In this document: piece after piece, positions 56,485 to 64,000 of the stretch
Layout of the letters: each line of letters opens with the position of its first letter
Numbering within the stretch: position 1 is the stretch's first letter
Assembly (NCBI GenBank): GCA_039545295.1
Contig: BCIK01000011.1
Location: forward strand, 786,853 to 850,852
Source of the DNA: Udeniomyces pyricola
Lineage: Eukaryota; Basidiomycota; Tremellomycetes; Cystofilobasidiales; Mrakiaceae
Reading direction: 5' to 3'
Length of the DNA stretch: 64,000 bases
Notes under the pieces: model-generated
Seen by the model: only the letters and a program-made list of their open reading frames with translations
The model's database searches: none
Told to the model about the DNA's origin: nothing
Made by a program: the position numbers and the translations under genes

Positions 56485-59400
56485 CTATATATGTTTGAGC
56501 ACAAACAAGGGAGAGAAGGAATCGAAATAGTACGTAATATCGTGGCACCACATAAAAAGAGAACCCCCCCCCCCCCAAAAAAAAAAAGAAATGAATGCAG
56601 GGAGAGCAAGGGGATGCACCAAGAGATGAGAAGGTATCACGTGTTGACACAATGATCGAGGATGAAGAAACGTTTGGTCTAGTATTGCTTTGTGCCTCGG
56701 AAGATCTGCATGCGGGGCTGAATTGTAGGCGTAACGGGTGGAAGGGAATCCATCGACGAGTGAGAAGATAGGGGCAGCGTTCGCATGGCGAGGAGAAATT
56801 TTAGGTCGCGAGGAAGCCGATTTGTTCGAAGTTGAATCGGAAGCGACAGATCGAGTAGGAGAAGGAGGTGGGATAAGAGAACGAGATTCGTGCGAAGAAG
56901 ATAAGATTGAATGGTTGGGAAATAGAGAGGCCGTTGGAGAGGTAAGACCGGCGCCGAGACGAGGAACAGAGATTGGAATGGAGGTTGCATTTGAAGAAGG
57001 AGAGGAAGGTTGATCCGAGGAAAGAAGTCCAAGGGAAGTGATGGAAGAAACAGAGGAAAGTTGGGATGAGATCTGGTTCGTGCTGCTGACACCGCTGCTA
57101 TTGCCCTGAGATTTGGTTCGCGACCCATGAAAGTTGAAGGTGGACTTGGTGCTCGTACCTCCAGTTCGAGCCACTGTGGTGATTAGGACAGATGCATGCG
57201 GAGACGGAGGCGATCAAAAAAGTGGTCCAAACAAACTGCCAGACATCAGTATGGTTGCGACACCTGATCTGAGGTAAGATGAGAGAATGAGCGGTGCAAC
57301 ATTGCTCACCAATCGCAGCATCCATGTCATAAGCTGCCACCAGACCCTTGGCCCATGCATGATTGATGGGACGCATGATTTCGCGAACTTCGCTTGCAGT
57401 AGGCCGACTGCTGGGTAGTTGTGCCCACATACGCTGCATCAGCTTCCACAACTTATCGTCGAGTCCTCTGGTTGACATCTTAGGTGGATGAGGCGGACGA
57501 TCGCCGCGCCGGACTGCCTTATTAACGAGTAGGTCTGAAGAGAACTTTGGGAATGGTGGTGTATCGGTGATCAGCTGGACAAATAAACAAATAAAAAATA
57601 GTAAAAAGGGAGAAGTGGCGATCAGCAGGCAGAAGAACATGATGTCAAAGATCGCTGATGGTTCAGTCCACAACTCGATTTTGCCGAACCTCGAGGAACG
57701 TCATGGCGAGAGCATATACATCAGTCCGCTCCTGAATGAGAGAAAGAAGTCAAACATCGATGAAACCGAACGCATTGTCAGGAAGCGAATTTCTGACTTG
57801 AGACGGGGAAAGAGATTGAGACATACAGTGTTGGGCCCACCCTCCAGTCGTTCTGGTGCAGTCCATCTAGATGAGTAATTCCCATGCGAGAGGCAAAAGG
57901 GTCAGTATACATGCTGGCATGTAACAAGGCGCGTTGAGTCCAGGCAGAACACCAATGACAACGATTCACCGAACAGCACCCATGAAGGTCGCTCCAGCCG
58001 GCTCAAGCGATAGGACGTCCTCCACGACGACGCAGTTCCCAAAGTCAACGAGATACGCGTCACATCGGTCATCGAGAAGGATGTTGTCTCCCTGAATGGA
58101 TGTGAGATGCAGCCGGGTCGAGTAAAGTGTTAGGGGGGACGTATATAGATGATGGTTTGCCTTCTCTCTCTGGCAGCAGTTCACCTTGAGGTCCCCGTGA
58201 ACGACTCCCGACGCATGAAGGAAAGACACCGCCGAAGCGATTTGGTCAAGCTGCAACAGATCCATAACACCATGAGTGATCGGTCGGAAGATGAAGGTGG
58301 ATTCTGTTTGAATGACTCACTATTCGGATACGGTTTGCCTTGGGATGGCTCTTGAGATAGGCATAGGCGGCACCGTTGGCCATCCTGCAAATGGGCAGAG
58401 GGGGATTGAGACATGATGAGATGGGTGACTCTTCTGATAAACGAAGAGGCGTTTCAATGACTCGATATCACCAACCATGGCAGAACGATGAATGGGCGCT
58501 TATCATCACTCTCAGTAAACGAGAATCCGTAGATGGGAATCACAGAGCGATGACTGATCTGGCGCAGTACAGTTACTTCTTTTCGTAGATTCTGTCATGA
58601 TGAGCAAGGAATGGATCTCCTCGTCAGTCAATCAAGCACGTTGGAGAGAGAGACGCATAGGGGCATGGATGTATCAGCCTCGGAACACGTACCTTGAGAT
58701 CCTGACGCTGAACGGGATTTTTTAGCTTCTTAATCGCCACACTTTCCTGACCGAGCCAGAGACCTTTCCAAACAACCGATGTCCCTCCTGTCGCCACAGG
58801 TGCCTTGGATGTATCAAGCAACTCGTTCGAACCAACTTCTAGTGGTAGGACGGCCGAAGTTCTGATCTGAACCTTGAGCATGTAATGCTGGATGATCCGA
58901 AGGGTCTGAGCGGGGACTGACGATATCCGACATTGCTATCAAAAGGTGACACGAGAGGATGTGAAGCAGCAAGCAAGATACGAGGTGTGTTTCAGTATGG
59001 GGATATCTACTTGGTTGTAGAACTCTGTGCGGTAATCTTAGAGATAGTCAAGTAAGAGGACAACAAGAGCGGGCTGGGGCCTTACCAGCTGTGCGAGACG
59101 CAGAAACTTGGAGAGATCCGACTCTTTCAGTTGACACACGCGCTTGAAGTAGATATCGCTTTGAAGTATGTCTAGCAGAAGAACCGAGGCATCAAGGTTT
59201 GGCTTGTGTTGGGTCTGTTGAATGAGATCAAAGGGAAGAATCCAGGTCAGTCTCGAGACGGCATCGGCGAGTATGCATAAGACCACACAAAAACCCGTTT
59301 GCTAACGAGAGGCAAGATAGACTTACTCGGTAGAAGAGGGCGATGAGGTCAAGCTCGGGCCCTGGCGGACCTGATGGTGGCTTTGAGGACGATGCGTATG

Positions 59401-59491
59401 AGGAGCTAGAAGGGTTAGGATTCGAGAAGAAATCGGTGGCTTCGCGGTCGATGGATCGTGGCGGTTGGGCGGGGTCGATTTGAAGGGACAT
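56485..59491 (-). CDS. Protein kinase, non-RD (HGD), TKL-like
   Basis: Exons 59327-59491, 59086-59214, 58693-58935, 58476-58591, 58321-58384, 58185-58250, 57970-58091, 57827-57866, 57690-57731, 57310-57574 and 56485-57173 join in frame to about 646 residues. An N-terminal helical region precedes the kinase domain (about 145-450). Motifs: Gly-rich loop ATGGTSVVWKGLW, VAIKKL lysine, NLRKEVTVLRQISH in helix C, hinge IVLPWMANG, catalytic loop VVHGDLKGDNILL, DFGN, RWTAPERLE and YALAMTFLELITDTPPF. The catalytic loop has HGD instead of HRD, common in basidiomycete TKL-like kinases, so activation-loop phosphorylation may not be needed. All catalytic residues are present, so it is probably active. The last exon is Ser-rich; its final about 60 residues cross C and A homopolymers and look non-coding, so the stop is uncertain. 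Confidence 0.82.
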
Positions 59492-60828
59492 GGTAGGGAG
59501 ACAATGGTGGAGCGGAGATGGAGAAAGGGCAACCAGGATTAAAGTCTCTCGAATGGTGTTGATATGCTGATGGTCGAGAAGGACCCTACAAAGATGCTCG
59601 AGTGGAAAGGGTAGGCAGGAGAAGCATCTGTGAGGGCCAATGCCTTGTCAGTGGTGAGCTTGGACCTTTCCCTTTCAATAAAGGGAAAAATGGTGAGAGA
59701 GTGATCGATCAAGCAACGCTTGGTCCTCGTTCCTCATTTGGCCAGGCAATATGCCGAGGTTCTTGCTATAGTCGAGAGTTGGGCACGAGAGAGTAGGATG
59801 TCGAATGGGGCGATCAGGGTCAGGGCTCATGAAGCAAACGCAGACAGAATATTGATCATCTCAGATCCAGTGGGGTGGTGGTGGTTGCAGCTTGTCAGGT
59901 TGGCCGCCGCCAACGCGCGTGTTTTGCGGTTTGCCCGCGCGACAAGCCGGCTTGCAGAGTCGCTATATAGGTTTATTTGGCTCAGTAAGTGGACGTGCCG
60001 TTGGAGCGTATGTGTGACATTGCTAGATGGATGTCCACATGCGGACGGGGGCACCTTTGTCGACATGGATAGTGTTACTGTGTTGTACATGATATGGGGC
60101 TGATCATCAATCAGGCGTCAGGTGAGAAAGCTAAAAAGACACGAGGAATCAGGTGGCTGGCAAACTGCCGGCGCGTCAGATATCAGATCGTCAGGCGGGA
60201 GTAACCCGACGGCGATGACCGAATCAGCCGAAGAGCAAGCTTATAAAATAACAAGCTATTAGATCAGCTGCGCGTGGCACCGGTGCCCGTACGTGAGCAT
60301 TTGGCGCACTGGATTTGCTTGACACCATGCATTATGGTGACCGAAAGCGATATGGTAGTGTCACCGGAGGATGAGTATGGCTGGGTGACAACTTGAGGAC
60401 AAAGCGATGTACTTTGGCGAGATCAATGTCACTGATAGATGAGAAGTCGGGCGTGCGGGTACGTACGTCGTATGGTATATGACACGCACACGTCAGTGGT
60501 CAGTCACCGGTGTGATAATAGCGTGCAACCAAGAATACATATGCTTACACCGTCGGAACCGAATTGAGGATTGACCCAAGGACCGGAGATCGCGTGTGTG
60601 GTTTTTGTAGGCTGGAATCTCGTTTTGCTTTCTCTCTCCATCATCCCTCTTCCTTCCCTCTCCCTATCGCCCGCCCTTCGTGTCTCGTCGTCTTTGCATC
60701 TTTCTCTCTTTTTCTTTCTCCACGGCCACCACTACCATACGCTCCATCAGTCTCACATCGACTCGCTAGAGGGACCTTGTGCTTCATCCTCTCCGACCTA
60801 ATAACGTCTCAATCAACTGCCTGCCATC
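59492..60828. promoter_or_regulatory. Divergent region, kinase / chitin deacetylase
   Basis: This 1.3 kb stretch between divergent start codons is less repetitive than other spacers. A CTATATAGG element lies near 59963 and TATAAAATA near 60242. A pyrimidine-rich leader (60620-60720) precedes the deacetylase start. A 127-residue open frame at 59720-60103 has no coding character. No RNA gene is seen. Confidence 0.5.
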
Positions 60829-63269
60829 ATGCTCGCCCTGGCCTCGTCTCTCCTCGTCCTCTCCACCCTATCGGTCGCCAAACCCATCGTCATTGTCGAA
60901 AATCTCTTCCCTCGGGCATCTGCCGACTCACCTGCCATCGGTTCTGCCGGTCAGTTGACGCACCTAGTTCAATCTTCCCCCCACTGAACGGTTTCCAGAA
61001 TTGGTTGATCATTGGAGCTATCGATTGGCCGGGTGACAGAGTCTCAAGTCCGTCCCCGGACGGTGACAGCAGCTCATGCGCTCATGGCTTGGGCTCGACG
61101 CTTCTCGCATGGCCTCATCTGATCCGGCCCAGTATGATGGGCGACTGATCCGATAGACCTGTGTCATTAGGCGTGGTGCAAGGCGTACACGGACAGGAGG
61201 AAGCGGGTTGGGGTCGACCCACCCCTTTCGCTGGTGATAATACGGATCGCATGGGTCCCCTCATCCCCGCCTCCTCGCCAGGACTTTCAATCTTCCAACC
61301 AAGCACACCCTCGCGGGGACCGCTTCTACCATCCGTCGCTGTTGTCAGTTGTTGATATTTTGCTGTTGAATGTTTTTTTGTCGCCTCCAGAATGGCAAGC
61401 CCAATACCCTGCCGGTGGCAGCACGCCCCAAAACGTCCCCCAGGAATGGCTCGACGCGCTCAAGGCCGCCGAAGATGCGGGTCTTATCCCTGGGCCTTCC
61501 GTTGTGGTACGTTTGAAATTGCTGCTCACATGCAGAACGTGTCAGCCAACCAACAAGCCTATCGAAACTGCTGATCTTATTCCCACTCTGGTCCATGTTC
61601 GCTCGGTCGACATTTTCTTCTTTTTGTTTATCTTTTCTCTCAGCCAATTCCTAACATCGACGCGAACGGCTGGCCGACGTACCCTGGCTTCGACCCCTTG
61701 TCCGATGCCATCTGCTCTAACGATTGGGGTTGTGTCGCACCTGACGACGTCTTCAATGCTCCCGACGGAATGATTGGGTTCGTCTAACCTCGATGATGAC
61801 CCTGCTTCGTGAAATGTGACAGATTTGGACTGACGATACATTGAGCACCGCGTTTCCCCCCCTAGAATCTCGCAAGATGATGGCCCTCTCGCTCCCGGAA
61901 AGAGGCTATATGAGTTCTTCGCTCAGGAGACTATCAACGCCACGCACTTTTACATTGGTGCCAACTGCGTCGCCAACAGCGATATCATGCTCCAGGCGAT
62001 GGCCCTCCCCGGCCAGCACTTTGCCGTCCACAGTACGTTTGTGCACGGTTTGTTTGGACGTCTCCTTCGGTTGTCTGTGTTTTGCTTACTTCGTTGTGTC
62101 GGTTCTTGGTACTTCTTTTCTTGTCTGTCCGGTAGCTTGGTCGCACCCCCACATGGCCGGTCTCTCCAACGTCGACATTGTTTCGGAGCTTGGTTGGTCT
62201 ATGAAGGTACGCTTAGCTGTAATCTTTTCGTTCCATGACATCACGACGTATGGTGACTGATCCAGCCTTGAGTTTTACAGGTTCTCGCCGACATCAACCA
62301 CGGCAAGATCCCCTCATGGTGGCGACCACCGTTTGGCAACGTCGACAACCGAGTGCGAGCTATTGCTTCTTCGGTCTTTGGTCTCAAGACGGTCATCTGG
62401 AACCAGGATAGTGAGGACTGGAAGATTGGAGCTGGGAGCAACGAGGATGCCGTCAAGACCTCCATCTCTGGCTGGATCAACGGACCTAAAGTAGGCTCAT
62501 CTTGTCAGATGCACGGCAATTGGGAGGGTCCGGCTCGCACTGTCTTGTTCTGACTCATTGCTCTTCGCCTTCTTATGTCGTAGTCTCCTGGACTCATCAT
62601 GCTCGAGCACGAGCTTAATGACGGTGCCGTCGATGGTACGTGGCTTGCCGTCTCTTCAGTCGCATTCGGTGCCGAGTGATCTGTGAACTAACGACTTGAC
62701 CTGTCTCGCCTACTTCTCCGACAGCCTTCATCACTCTCTGGCCTACTTTCCAGTCGCAGGGCTGGGACTGCAGGACCATTCCTGACCTCTGGGGAGCTGA
62801 TTGGTACAAGGTGAGTCAGACGTCATCACTTCCGCCACTCACATCCACTCACGTCTAGACGGAATCAACACTGATATCACATGTCGACTCGGTCGTTGAT
62901 TTCTCGCACTGCGTCCATCAGAACGCCAAGGATGGGACCACTGATGCCGCTCAGGGTATGACCCTCACCTCGTCGAGCAACGGCACCTCCTCGAGCAACA
63001 GCAGCTCTGCTTCCTCATCCGCTTCTTCGGCCTCCTCCACCGCTATCGCCTCGTCATCGATGGTTTCGTCAATGGCTTCATCTTCTGCCTCGGTCTCGCG
63101 CTCTGCTTCCAGCGCGCTCGTCTCTGCTTCCGCCTCTGCCTCCAAGGTGAAGGCGGCTGCCGCTTCAGCTTCGGCGTCGGTAAAGGAGTCGGGTGCTGAG
63201 GGATACAACACCCTTTCCACTTTGGGTGCCTTGATCGGTTCGCTTGGACTTTTGGCTGCCATCCTCTAA
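60829..63269 (+). CDS. Chitin deacetylase (CE4), GPI-anchored
   Basis: The enzyme would deacetylate chitin to chitosan at the cell wall. Exons 60829-60949, 61391-61506, 61644-61777, 61866-62032, 62136-62206, 62281-62490, 62584-62635, 62725-62810 and 62922-63269 join in frame to 434 residues. A signal peptide ([17 protein letters not shown]) leads into [20 protein letters not shown]4 motifs: ISQDDGP (motif 1, with Gln where most family members have Phe), HTWSHPHM (motif 2), WWRPPFGN (motif 3), EDWK (motif 4) and [10 protein letters not shown] (motif 5). The two metal-binding histidines and the catalytic aspartates are present. A Ser/Ala-rich stalk ends in a hydrophobic tail, [14 protein letters not shown], suited to a GPI anchor. 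Intron 1 is long (441 bases) and contains an open stretch with its own splice sites. Confidence 0.93.
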
Positions 63270-63950
63270 ACTTCTAAAGAAAGCATTTGGGATGCCCCTA
63301 TCCTTTGAACAAACCCTTCCCACCTGTTCCATCCTAATTTCTGAACCAGTCCCTCCCCCCTTTCCTAGCGGCATGGCCCCTTTAATTAATTTTTTTAGTC
63401 TTTTTATCACACCGTGCGCCCCTCATACCGTCACCATCGACACCACACATTCTTTTTGCAACACTACACATCTACACCTACCTCTTTCTTTTCTGCCACT
63501 ACGCAGAACGCATCTACTAGCCAGTAGTCACGGGTTTCAATCATACTTGTCTTTTCCTCTGTACAAGTAGTGATGTCTCATGATCCGCCTGATTTTAGAC
63601 TTGTTTCTCGGCATTTTTCTGTAGCTCGGTGCTAAACTTCTGAATCTGTTTACTAGTAGCTTACATCCCTCTAGACGCAACTGACCATGTACTCTATGCT
63701 CTCTCCGTGCCGAGATCATGACTTCTTCCGTGCTGATGGCTAGATGGATGTTCCTAAAACACCAGGCTTTCTCCATTTAGCTCGATTTCGCAAGCTAGCT
63801 GTCGTCCGTTGATCCGAATCCGACCGAACTTTCGCCGGACTTCATTAATCATTCTAGTTATGATGTTATAAAAACATCGTGTTGCCCTGCTGCCTTTTCG
63901 TCTTATTTTTTTGTTTCCTACAACCAGCGTTTCTCCAACTGTTTTGCACC
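63270..63950. other. Intergenic, chitin deacetylase 3' end and next promoter
   Basis: The 3' flank is followed by pyrimidine-rich sequence and an AT-rich stretch (63845-63880, TTATAAAAACA) about 80 bases before the next start codon, consistent with a TATA-type promoter. I see no additional gene. Confidence 0.5.
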
Positions 63951-64000
63951 ATGCTTGTTTCTCCTCTCGTTCTCATCCTAACATCAGCCTCGGTTTCCGC
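63951..64000 (+). CDS. Start of a secreted protein (cut by right edge)
   Basis: The first 16 codons give MLVSPLVLILTSASVS, a typical signal-peptide start, 681 bases after the chitin deacetylase stop and on the same strand. The promoter just upstream has TTATAAAAACA and a pyrimidine-rich leader. It could be a tandem paralogue of the deacetylase or an unrelated secreted protein; the window ends too soon to tell. Confidence 0.5.
   Translation, partial: MLVSPLVLILTSASVS

Noticed and set aside
59720..60103. 127-residue open frame upstream of the kinase gene
   Set aside because: No domain, no splice partners, and it lies in the divergent promoter region.
1..64000. CRISPR arrays, rRNA genes, complete transposons
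   Set aside because: No spaced direct repeats, no ribosomal RNA sequence, and no transposase, integrase or reverse transcriptase motifs were seen.

Overview
The window reads as nuclear DNA of an intron-dense fungus, most likely a basidiomycete and perhaps a red-yeast-type Pucciniomycotina; the lineage is inferred from gene content and intron style, not from a search. Nearly every gene is cut by several introns, mostly 50-330 bases, with GTNNGT donors and pyrimidine-rich or C-tract interiors. Coding exons hold acidic, Ser-rich or Gly-rich low-complexity stretches. Joining exons by reading frame gives 17 protein genes, two of them cut by the window edges. There is no rRNA, tRNA, CRISPR array, bacterial-style operon or intact transposon that I can support.

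Layout. 1-3152 (-): F-box/leucine-rich-repeat protein, cut by the left edge. 3987-8804 (+): glucosidase II alpha subunit. 9608-12015 (-): RNA polymerase I subunit RPA43. 12575-16933 (+): COP9 signalosome subunit 2, with the start codon alone in its coding exon. 17605-22550 (+): HSF1-type heat shock factor. 23097-26094 (+): NOP58. 27139-29149 (-): TTC1-like TPR protein. 29519-31963 (+): Elongator subunit ELP4. 32383-36306 (+): mitochondrial ABC1/ADCK2-type atypical kinase (Cqd1-like). 37639-39852 (-): Ser/Thr-rich single-pass membrane protein resembling cell-wall stress sensors. 40873-42605 (-): four-helix voltage-sensor-like membrane protein without a pore. 42796-49037 (+): SLP1/SUCO-type SUN protein with a very long C-terminal tail. 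49994-51176 (-): small RRM-fold protein. 51925-53647 (-): protein with a region resembling copia-type Gag. 54308-56217 (-): RS/KE-rich protein of the SCI1 type. 56485-59491 (-): non-RD protein kinase. 60829-63269 (+): GPI-anchored CE4 chitin deacetylase. 63951-64000 (+): start of another secreted protein.

The genes are housekeeping or cell-surface genes in mixed orientation, without an obvious pathway cluster. Shared themes are nucleolar function (RPA43, NOP58), ER folding and membrane-protein quality control (glucosidase II, SLP1-like), stress transcription (HSF) and the cell wall (stress-sensor-like protein, chitin deacetylase). Divergent pairs share short promoter regions, the tightest being the 190 bases between the voltage-sensor-like gene and the SUN gene.

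Most exon models keep frame across every junction, which is strong internal evidence. The weakest points are the first junction of the SUN gene, the first intron of the voltage-sensor-like gene, the 3' end of the SCI1-like gene, the tail of the protein kinase and one ELP4 junction. N characters (one 42-base gap and ten single Ns) all lie in introns, in or beside homopolymer tracts.
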